NCBI RefSeq assembly: GCF_000495795.1
Contig: NZ_AWGD01000021.1
Location: forward strand, 124,001-188,000
DNA from: Asticcacaulis sp. AC460
GTDB taxonomy: Bacteria; Pseudomonadota; Alphaproteobacteria; Caulobacterales; Caulobacteraceae
Length of the DNA: 64,000 nucleotides
Reading direction: 5' to 3'
Shown here: positions 57,212-64,000 of the stretch, piece by piece
Numbering within the stretch: position 1 is the stretch's first letter
How the letters are laid out: each line of letters opens with the position of its first letter
The notes under the pieces: model-generated
The model's database searches: none
What the model was told of the DNA's origin: nothing
The model's input: the letters and a program-made list of their open reading frames with translations, nothing else
Translations under genes and position numbers: made by a program

Positions 57212-59587
57212 TTAGAATTGAGTGGATTGCGAGAAGCGGAAGGTTTCGACCTTATCGTAATCAGCCTTGGACAGAACCTGGCTGAGATCGAACTGGATCG
57301 GGCCCATGGGCGACTTCCACCGGATGGTGATACCCGCGGAAACACGGGCGGTGTAATCGTCCTTGATGCTGGTATTGATCTGCCCCGGCGTATTGGTGCC
57401 CGGACCGTAGACCTTAAGCGACTTATCGATACCTCCAAGGGTACCTATATCGAGAAATAAAGCCGTTTTAAGGCCGTATTGGTCCGGCAACCCGTTGGGA
57501 ATACCCAGTTCGGCCGAACCGATCGCATAGGTTTGGCCGCCCAGGGCGTAGGTCGAATTGATGTCGCGCGGACCGATACCGGCATATTCGAAGCCGCGCA
57601 TCGTATCACCGCCTTTGAAGAAGCGGTCGTTGATGCGGACCGAGTCACCGCCCCATGGCACTTTGGTACCCGCAGAGCCGGACACGTGCAAAATCATGTC
57701 CTTGCGGAAGCCATGGTACCAGTGCGCTTCACCTTCGGTCGCGACATATTTCACGTCACCACCCAGGCCGGCGATGTCCTGGCGCAGGACGGCGTTCCAG
57801 CCACGCGTCGGTTGGATGAAGTCGTTACGGCGATCGTAGGACAGCGAATAACCGACCGATGAGGTCAGGCCGTTGCCGCAGCTGTACAGCAGGCTGTCGC
57901 AGTTGTTCGCCGTGGTCGAGATATAGTCCTTACGGATGTTGTAGCGCAGGCGCAGGACCGAGTAACCGTTCAGGTTATAGCCCAGGCGCAGGCCGGCACC
58001 GCTGGATTCCGTGCGGAAGTCGACGCCGCGATAGCGGTAAGAGCTGGAGAAGATGTCGAAGCCCGCCGAGACGTTACGGCCCATGAAGCGCGGTTCGGTG
58101 AAGGAGAAGTCGATGTCCTTCTGGATCGAACCCGTCTGGATACGGGCGCGGACGTCCTGGCCGGTACCGCGGAAGTTACGCTGCGAGATGCCGATGTCGA
58201 GGATGAACTTCTGGATCGACGAGAAACCGGCGCCGAACGACAGTTCGCCGGTCGGCTGTTCGATCACGGCGACCTCGATATTGGTCTTGCCGGCGGCCGG
58301 AGACGGCTTCTCGCTGATCTTGACGCCCTCTTCGCCTTCCTTGAAGAAGCCGAGGCCGGCGATGTAGATACGGGACCGTTCCAGGAGCGCCTTGTTGTAG
58401 GCGTCGCCTTCGGACACCAGCATCTGGCGGCGGACCACGCGGTCCAGGGTCTGGGTGTTGCCGACGATATTGACCTTGTCGATATAGACGCGCGCACCTT
58501 CGTGCACGTTGAAAACCAGGTCGACCTTCTTGGTGTTCGGATCGGCTTCTTCCTGCGGACGGATGTCAACGAAGGCGAAGCCCGAAGACCCGGCGGCGAA
58601 GGTCAGGTCATCGACCGCCTTTTCGACGCGGTCACTTTCATACAGCTGGCCCGGGCGGATCGCGACCGAACGCTGCAGGTTTTCCGCCTTCAGCTTGTCG
58701 TTATCGGTCTTGATGGTGATGCGGCCGAAATTGTACTTTTCGCCTTCGTCCAGGGTGTAGGAGATCACGAAGTCCTTGCGGTCCGGCGTCAGTTCGGCCA
58801 CGGCCGAGATGATGCGGAAGTCGTAATAGCCGCGGTTGGTGTAGAACTTGCGCAGCTGCTCCCGGTCGTAGTCCATCCGGTCCGGATCGTAGTTGTCGTT
58901 CGACGAGAAAAACTTCCACCACAACGACTTCTGCGTCACGACGACGCCCTTCAGGTCGTTGTCGGAGAAAGCCTTGTTGCCGACGAAGTTGATCTGCGAC
59001 ACGCCGGTCTTGGGGCCTTCGTCGATTTCAAAGATCAGGTCGACGCGCTTTTGCGGCAGTTCGACGATCTTGGGTGTCACGGTCGCCGAGATGCGGCCGC
59101 CCTTGCGGTACAGTTCGACAATGCGCTGGACATCCTCCTGGACCTTGGCCTTGGTGAAGACACCACGCGGACGAATCTGCACTTCCTCGCGCAGCTTGTC
59201 CTTGGTCATGGCCTTGTTGCCTTCGAAGACCACCTGGTTGATGATCGGGCTTTCGACCACGGTCACCACCATCTCGCTGCCCTGCATCTGGATCTGGACG
59301 TCCGAGAACAGGTCGGTGCGGTAGAGGGTCTTGACGGCCGTGTCGATCAGTTCGGCATCGACCGTCGCGCCGGCCTGGAACGGCAGGTAGGAGACGATGG
59401 TCTGGCTGTCGATACGCTCGTTGCCTTCGACCCGGATGGCGCTGACATAGGCGGTCGCGACGGCCTGGCGCGCGCCGGCCGGTTCGTCCTGCAGGAAGGT
59501 GCGCGCTTCGACCCCGGTGGCGGCGACGGTCAGACCGGCCAGTGCCAGGACGCTGACGCCAAGGGTAAGGGAGCGGGAAAGGGTCAT
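57212..59587 (-). CDS. bamA: Outer membrane protein assembly factor BamA
   Basis: 791 residues from the ATG at 59587 (MTLSRSLTLGVSVLALAGL), preceded by AAGAGG at 6 bases. Signal peptide, then five POTRA domains (starting VSAIRVEGNERIDSQTIVSY), then an Omp85 beta-barrel with the conserved loop-6 VRGF-type motif (TMRGFEYAGIGPRD) and a C-terminal aromatic end (FRFSQSTQF). The upstream part of the frame is unlikely coding. BamA inserts outer-membrane barrels. RseP gene upstream, skp downstream. Confidence 0.97.
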   Translation of the reverse strand: MTLSRSLTLGVSVLALAGLTVAATGVEARTFLQDEPAGARQAVATAYVSAIRVEGNERIDSQTIVSYLPFQAGATVDAELIDTAVKTLYRTDLFSDVQIQMQGSEMVVTVVESPIINQVVFEGNKAMTKDKLREEVQIRPRGVFTKAKVQEDVQRIVELYRKGGRISATVTPKIVELPQKRVDLIFEIDEGPKTGVSQINFVGNKAFSDNDLKGVVVTQKSLWWKFFSSNDNYDPDRMDYDREQLRKFYTNRGYYDFRIISAVAELTPDRKDFVISYTLDEGEKYNFGRITIKTDNDKLKAENLQRSVAIRPGQLYESDRVEKAVDDLTFAAGSSGFAFVDIRPQEEADPNTKKVDLVFNVHEGARVYIDKVNIVGNTQTLDRVVRRQMLVSEGDAYNKALLERSRIYIAGLGFFKEGEEGVKISEKPSPAAGKTNIEVAVIEQPTGELSFGAGFSSIQKFILDIGISQRNFRGTGQDVRARIQTGSIQKDIDFSFTEPRFMGRNVSAGFDIFSSSYRYRGVDFRTESSGAGLRLGYNLNGYSVLRLRYNIRKDYISTTANNCDSLLYSCGNGLTSSVGYSLSYDRRNDFIQPTRGWNAVLRQDIAGLGGDVKYVATEGEAHWYHGFRKDMILHVSGSAGTKVPWGGDSVRINDRFFKGGDTMRGFEYAGIGPRDINSTYALGGQTYAIGSAELGIPNGLPDQYGLKTALFLDIGTLGGIDKSLKVYGPGTNTPGQINTSIKDDYTARVSAGITIRWKSPMGPIQFDLSQVLSKADYDKVETFRFSQSTQF

Positions 59588-59646
59588 GGGGCCTCTTGTC
59601 TGCGTGGACCTGGGTGAAGAACTAGCAACGGGACGCGTCGTCTGCA

Positions 59647-60849
59647 TCATGAAAACAACCCCCCGAGGAACTTAACCAGTCCTGTATTATTTAAATCGTT
59701 CCATAAGGCGAACGTCATTAAGCCTAATACCAGCACTACGGCAATTCGGAAGGCCGCATTCTGGATTTCCGGCGAAACGGGCTTTCTGGTCACACCCTGC
59801 CAGAGATAGAAGGCCAGGTGGCCACCGTCGAGCATGGGAATGGGTAAAAGATTGAGGAAACCGACGGCAATCGAAATGACGGCCATCATGTTGACGCCGT
59901 TAATTAGCAGATTCGCCAGCGTGATATGCCAGGGTTGCTTTAAGGCGACGATTTCGGTCGTCATGTCGCCCGTGGCCTTGGTCATGCCGACGATGCCGCC
60001 GATCTGGTCGCCGTTTTCCTTGCCGACAAAGATACGGCCAATATAGGTCAGGTTGGTGTCCAGCACATCCCAGGTCTGCGCCACGCTGAGAACCGCGGCC
60101 TGCCCCAGGCTGACCCGGCGGGCGACCGGAGTTTCCGATATGGCAACACCCGTTACGCCCCCCTTGACATTCAGTTGCTTACCGTTGGCGTGCAGATAGT
60201 CTCTGCGCGGCGTAACGGTGAGCACCAGGGTCGTGTCGGCACGCTGGACCGTAATCCGTGTTGGAGTTTCGGCACGCAAGGCGATGGCCCGGACAACGTC
60301 CGCGCCGGTATTCATCGCCTTGCCTTCCACGGCCAGAATGACGTCGCGCGGCTTTAGACCGGCGGCCTCGGCTGGACTGCCGGCGGTCACGACCTGGACG
60401 GTCGGCCGGCTGGTAACCTGGCCAAGGGCCGCCGTCAGGACGAAGAAAATGGCGATCGCCAGGATGAAGTTGAAGACCGGCCCAGCCAGGACGATAAGGA
60501 AACGCTGCCACAGCGGCTTGAAATGGAAATATTCACCGACCGCTGCCGCCCCTTCACGCCGGGTAATGGCTTCGCGCGAGGCTTCCAGTTCCTCGGCCGA
60601 CGGCATCATCGAGGTGACATTCTCATCGCCGGCAAACTTGACATAGCCGCCCAGCGGCAGCGCGCTGATGCACCATTCGGTGCCGCGCCTGTCCTTGCGG
60701 CGCAGGAGAATCTTGCCGAAGCCGACCGAGAACCGTTCGATGCGCGTGCCGAACAGGCGCGCAACCGAATAGTGCCCCAGTTCATGGAAGGTCACGATCA
60801 GCGAAATGATGATCAGGAACACGGGTATGCAAATGATGTAGATTAGCAT
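59647..60849 (-). CDS. rseP: Site-2 protease RseP (MmpA-like)
   Basis: 400 residues. Membrane metalloprotease with HELGH at 22-26 in the first membrane segment, a central PDZ domain (AGLKPRDVILAVEGKAMNTG), the NLLPIPMLDGGH motif near the C-terminus with the third zinc ligand, and several membrane segments. It cleaves membrane-spanning regulators; in Caulobacter the relative MmpA is implicated in polar protein PodJ processing. Between dxr and bamA, the common order. Confidence 0.95.
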   Translation of the reverse strand: MLIYIICIPVFLIIISLIVTFHELGHYSVARLFGTRIERFSVGFGKILLRRKDRRGTEWCISALPLGGYVKFAGDENVTSMMPSAEELEASREAITRREGAAAVGEYFHFKPLWQRFLIVLAGPVFNFILAIAIFFVLTAALGQVTSRPTVQVVTAGSPAEAAGLKPRDVILAVEGKAMNTGADVVRAIALRAETPTRITVQRADTTLVLTVTPRRDYLHANGKQLNVKGGVTGVAISETPVARRVSLGQAAVLSVAQTWDVLDTNLTYIGRIFVGKENGDQIGGIVGMTKATGDMTTEIVALKQPWHITLANLLINGVNMMAVISIAVGFLNLLPIPMLDGGHLAFYLWQGVTRKPVSPEIQNAAFRIAVVLVLGLMTFALWNDLNNTGLVKFLGGLFS

Positions 60850-60876
60850 GCACCGTCCTCCATACTTACCGTTTCC

Positions 60877-62079
60877 TTACACATGCTGGCGCGCGGAGAC
60901 GAAAAGGTCCTGTACCAACCGCCGCACCTGAGCATCTATATCCAGGGCCAGAGTCATTCTGTCGCAGGACATATCACGACTTGTGTGATCCTTGGAAGAG
61001 ATAGTCGGCAATTGAGCCCGCATCATGGCAGTTTCGACATAATCGGCGATTTGTAAAAAACCGATACGGCGGTCCAGAAAGGCCTGCACGCAGACCTCAT
61101 TGGCCGCGTTGAAAACCGTCGTCATCCCCTCCCCGGCCTCCAGGGCCTGGCGCGCCAGGCGCAGCATCGGGAAGGCGTTTTCGTCTGGCGCGGCAAAGCT
61201 GAGACTGGCCATCTTGACCAGGTCCAGCCGCGGCGCCTGCCAGGCGATGCGGTCGGGCCAGCCCAGGCAGTAGCTGATCGGCACGCGCATATCCGGCGGG
61301 CCCAGCTGCGCCAGGCTGGAGCCGTCGCGATATTCGACCAGGCTGTGGACCACGGATTGCGGGTGGATCACCACGTCGATTGCGGCGGCCGGCATGTCGA
61401 ACAGATAGGCCGCTTCGATCAGTTCCAGGCCCTTGTTGGCCAGGGTGGCGGAATCGATGGTGATCTTGGCGCCCATCGACCAGTTGGGATGTTTCAGCGC
61501 CTGTTCGACCGTGACCTGGGCCAGTTCGGCGGGCGTCCGGCCGAAGAATGGCCCGCCTGAGGCCGTCAGGATCAGACGGGCGATCTTGTCTCTCTGGGTG
61601 GCGTCCAGGACCTGGAAGATGGCGTTGTGCTCGGAATCGACCGGCAGGACACGGCCGCCATGAGCTTCGACGCGGTCGATCAGGGCGCGGCCGCAGCAGA
61701 CCAGGCTTTCCTTGTTGGCCAGGGCCAGGGTCGCGCCGGTGGCTGCTGCCGCCCAGGTGGGTTTCAGGCCGGCGATGCCGACAATGGCGGCCATGACCAG
61801 GTCGGTCGTGCGGCCGGCGGCGGCTATGACGGCGTCTTCCCCGCAGGCGATCTCCAGGCCGGTGCCGGCCAGGCGGTCGCGCAGCACCGGCCACTGCGAC
61901 GGATCGGCCAGGACGGTGATGGCGGGCCGGTATTTGAGCGCCTGTTCGACCAGCAGGTCGACATTGCGGCCGCCGATCAGGGCTTCGATGGCGAAGTCGC
62001 CGCCGGCTTCGTCGAGCAGGCGCAGGGTCGAAACCCCGATGGACCCGGTCGAACCCAGGATGGAAATGCGCCGTGTCAT
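60877..62079 (-). CDS. dxr: 1-deoxy-D-xylulose 5-phosphate reductoisomerase
   Basis: 400 residues from the ATG at 62079 (MTRRISILGSTGSIGVSTLR); the frame continues upstream as part of cdsA. NADPH site GSTGSIG, substrate and metal region LALANKESLVCCG and VDSEHNAIFQ, LTASGGPFF, and HPNWSMGAKITIDSATLANK. Second step of the MEP pathway that IspDF also serves. The ATG overlaps the cdsA stop by one base (TGATG). Confidence 0.97.
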   Translation of the reverse strand: MTRRISILGSTGSIGVSTLRLLDEAGGDFAIEALIGGRNVDLLVEQALKYRPAITVLADPSQWPVLRDRLAGTGLEIACGEDAVIAAAGRTTDLVMAAIVGIAGLKPTWAAAATGATLALANKESLVCCGRALIDRVEAHGGRVLPVDSEHNAIFQVLDATQRDKIARLILTASGGPFFGRTPAELAQVTVEQALKHPNWSMGAKITIDSATLANKGLELIEAAYLFDMPAAAIDVVIHPQSVVHSLVEYRDGSSLAQLGPPDMRVPISYCLGWPDRIAWQAPRLDLVKMASLSFAAPDENAFPMLRLARQALEAGEGMTTVFNAANEVCVQAFLDRRIGFLQIADYVETAMMRAQLPTISSKDHTSRDMSCDRMTLALDIDAQVRRLVQDLFVSARQHV

Positions 62080-62927
62080 CAGATTTCGGTACCCAAAAGG
62101 ACGAGCAACCTTATACCCCCCAGGGCGACAATGGCAAACATAAGCCCGTCCACACGGTCCATCAGCCCGCCATGGCCGGGAATCAGGCTGCCGGCGTCCT
62201 TGACGCCGAAGCGGCGTTTCAGGGCCGATTCCCACAGATCTCCCGCCATGGTGGCCAGGGAGACGACCACCCCGACAACCAGCGGTGAGGTGTTGTGTTT
62301 GAACAGGTGGGTCAGATCGTTGAGTGCGGCGGCCGTCATCATGCCGGCGATCATGCCGCCGGCAAAGCCCGACCAGGTTTTATTAGGGCTGAAGCGGCGC
62401 CACAGTTTCGGTCCGCCGACCAGCTTTCCGGTGACATAGGCGGCGCTGTCCGACGCCCAGGCGATCAGGAAGGCGAACATCACCCAGGCCAGGCCGTTAT
62501 TGGATTCGCGCAGCCACATGATGACGATGGCCGGAAATCCGACATAGAGGACGCCGTAGGCCGCATCCATCCAGCCGGCGCCCAGGCGATAGCCGTAGAG
62601 CCCGGTGCACAGGGCGCCGAACAAAAGGATCAGGAAGGACAGGACCGGATGGCCGAGATAGCCGGTAAAGAGGGCGGCCAGGGCGGCAATCGTCAGGGCG
62701 GCGGCCAGGCGGGCGCCGGCGTTGGGCGAGGCCATCAGGCCCCATTCGATGCATAGCAAGGCAACCCCGACGCTGATCAGGGTGAGGAACCAGCCTCCGC
62801 CCAGCCAGAGAATGCCCAGGACCAGCGGGATCAGGACAAAGGCCGAGGCGACGCGCACCAACAGTTCGCGGCCACGTTTACCCATAAACGGCTTTTTTGC
62901 GGGGGTTTCAGGCGGGCTGGGCGGCAT
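62079..62927 (-). CDS. cdsA: Phosphatidate cytidylyltransferase
   Basis: About 282 residues from the ATG at 62927 (MPPSPPETPAKKPFMGKRGR). Eight or so membrane segments and the CdsA signature near the C-terminus (SALKRRFGVKDAGSLIPGHGGLMDRVDGL). Makes CDP-diacylglycerol from phosphatidate and CTP. The start overlaps the uppS stop by 20 bases. An M at residue 15 from here (MGKRGRELLVR) is an alternative start. Confidence 0.93.
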   Translation of the reverse strand: MPPSPPETPAKKPFMGKRGRELLVRVASAFVLIPLVLGILWLGGGWFLTLISVGVALLCIEWGLMASPNAGARLAAALTIAALAALFTGYLGHPVLSFLILLFGALCTGLYGYRLGAGWMDAAYGVLYVGFPAIVIMWLRESNNGLAWVMFAFLIAWASDSAAYVTGKLVGGPKLWRRFSPNKTWSGFAGGMIAGMMTAAALNDLTHLFKHNTSPLVVGVVVSLATMAGDLWESALKRRFGVKDAGSLIPGHGGLMDRVDGLMFAIVALGGIRLLVLLGTEI

Positions 62928-63669
62928 GTCCCGGATCCACGGCGCCAAAACGGCGGTTACGCCGGGCAAAGATGTCCAGCGCCTGTTTCAGCGCGTCGTG
63001 GCCGTAATCTGGCCAGAGAATGTCCTGAAAAACGAACTCGGCATAGGCGGCTTCCCACAGCAGGAAGTTCGACAACCGGTGCTCGCCCGAGGTCCGGATC
63101 AGCAGGTCCAGGGGCGGCAGGCCGTGCGTCGACAGGCTGTTGGCAAAGCTGTCGGCGGTGATGGCGGACGGGTCGATTTCACCGGCTTTTGCCTTGTGAG
63201 CCAGGATCTTGGCCGCTTCGACGATATCGGCCTGGGCGCCGTAATTCAGCGCCACCTGGAGGAAAAAGCGGGAATTGTGCTTGGTCTGCTCATGGGCGTC
63301 GGCCACCATGTCGACGATATCCCGGGGCAGACCGGCTTCCTGGCCGACGATGCGGACGCAGACGCCTTCACGACGGAGACGGGCCAGATCGGCCTTGATA
63401 AAGGCCCGCAGCAGGCCCATCAGGTCACTGACCTCAGCCTCCGGCCGGCGCCAGTTCTCGGTCGAGAAGGCAAAGACCGTCATATGGGTGACGCCCAGGT
63501 CGACGGCCGCTGTGATGGTGCGTTTCAGCGCATCGACCCCGGCCTTGTGGCCGACGGTGCGGATCTGGCCGCGTTCCTTGGCCCAGCGGCCGTTGCCGTC
63601 CATGATGATGGCGACGTGAAACGGCTTCGCCGGGAGTTTCTCCGGGCGGGACGGTTCACGCGCATCCAT
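62908..63669 (-). CDS. uppS: Undecaprenyl diphosphate synthase
   Basis: 253 residues from the ATG at 63669 (MDAREPSRPEKLPAKPFHVA); an ATG at 63684 and a GTG at 63690 are alternatives. Cis-prenyltransferase: HVAIIMDGNGRWAKERG with the catalytic aspartate, FAFSTENWRRPEAEVSDLM, and LIRTSGEHRLSNFLLWEAAY with EFVFQDILWPDY. It makes the lipid carrier for peptidoglycan and O-antigen. Downstream of frr, overlapping cdsA. Confidence 0.96.
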   Translation of the reverse strand: MDAREPSRPEKLPAKPFHVAIIMDGNGRWAKERGQIRTVGHKAGVDALKRTITAAVDLGVTHMTVFAFSTENWRRPEAEVSDLMGLLRAFIKADLARLRREGVCVRIVGQEAGLPRDIVDMVADAHEQTKHNSRFFLQVALNYGAQADIVEAAKILAHKAKAGEIDPSAITADSFANSLSTHGLPPLDLLIRTSGEHRLSNFLLWEAAYAEFVFQDILWPDYGHDALKQALDIFARRNRRFGAVDPGHAAQPA

Positions 63670-63725
63670 GGGGCCTAACGGCATTATCACACCCGCAATT
63701 CTACACTTCGAAAGTTCAGGAATTC

Positions 63726-64000
63726 CTAAACCTGCATGATTTCGGCTTCCTTGGCCTTAAGGACCTCATCGATACGCTTGATGGCGGAGTCGGTGAAGCC
63801 CTGGATCTCGGTGCCGCCCTTCTTTTCTTCGTCTTCGCTGATCTCAGACGCCTTTTCGGCCTTCTTCAGGTCGTCCATGGCCTCGCGGCGGACATTTCGC
63901 ACGGCGACGCGCTGGGTTTCGGCATATTTTCCGGCGATCTTGACCAGGTCCTTGCGGCGTTCCTCGGTCAGGGGCGGAATCGGGATGCGCAGGGTCTGGC
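63726..64000 (-). CDS. frr: Ribosome recycling factor, 5' part outside window
   Basis: The C-terminal 91 residues are visible, ending IMQV-stop. Visible motifs: [55 protein letters not shown] and [19 protein letters not shown], all standard for RRF, which releases ribosomes from mRNA after termination with EF-G. The start lies beyond the right edge. First visible gene of the frr-uppS-cdsA-dxr-rseP-bamA series; 56 bp to uppS. Confidence 0.95.
   Translation of the reverse strand, partial: QTLRIPIPPLTEERRKDLVKIAGKYAETQRVAVRNVRREAMDDLKKAEKASEISEDEEKKGGTEIQGFTDSAIKRIDEVLKAKEAEIMQV

Overview
The window looks like chromosomal core DNA of a GC-rich alphaproteobacterium of the Caulobacter/Asticcacaulis type (order Caulobacterales). 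The evidence is the gene set and order (frr-uppS-cdsA-dxr-rseP-bamA-skp-lpxD-fabZ-lpxA-lpxI-lpxB; dusB-ntrY-ntrX-dat-hfq-hflX; pdhA-pdhB-pdhC-lpdA near ftsB and eno), LpxI in place of LpxH, a pyruvate dehydrogenase E1 beta with its own lipoyl domain, a fused ispDF, and alphaproteobacterial SOS boxes (GTTC-N7-GTTC) at lexA. The genus is inferred, not proven. No tRNA, rRNA, insertion sequence, prophage or CRISPR array was seen.

Layout. 0-8 kb (minus strand): dusB, the NtrY/NtrX nitrogen two-component system, a class IV aminotransferase, hfq and hflX; ntrB and ntrC, which usually sit between dusB and ntrY, are missing. 7.7-13.2 kb: a GNAT acetyltransferase overlapping ispDF, Fe-superoxide dismutase, cinA, a COQ10/RatA-like protein, lipA and a lipoprotein. 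13.2-15.5 kb: a BlaI-type repressor with an M56 (BlaR1-like) membrane metallopeptidase, behind two palindromic operators and a probably leaderless promoter. 15.8-21.3 kb: a stand-alone Aas-type acyl-ACP synthetase and a DUF2946-like / TonB receptor / PepSY uptake cassette. 21.7-28.9 kb: the pyruvate dehydrogenase operon, ftsB and eno. 29-37 kb: an accessory stretch of small, poorly characterised genes with a second BlaI/M56 pair whose peptidase carries M23-like and OstA-like regions. 37.3-40.7 kb: pyrG, secG, tpiA. 40.9-47.3 kb: ppiD-trpE, then trpG-trpD-trpC. 47.4-52 kb: lexA, comEC, gltA. 52-64 kb: a long minus-strand cell-envelope operon from frr to lpxB (isoprenoid precursor, undecaprenyl and CDP-diglyceride synthesis, outer-membrane protein assembly, lipid A synthesis).

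The most unusual feature is a dispersed intergenic element found four times (21.6, 27.5, 44.4 and 54.0 kb). Three copies can fold as a four-way junction: a closing stem, two conserved G/C-rich hairpins and a central hairpin whose sequence differs from copy to copy while pairing is kept. All copies lie at gene 3' ends. Other points of interest are the two BlaI/M56 modules with dyad operators, twin SOS boxes at lexA, a hairpin enclosing the trpG ribosome-binding site, and a rare-codon cluster in trpC. Start codons were chosen by ribosome-binding sites, signal peptides and family N-termini, and differ in several cases from the longest reading frame.
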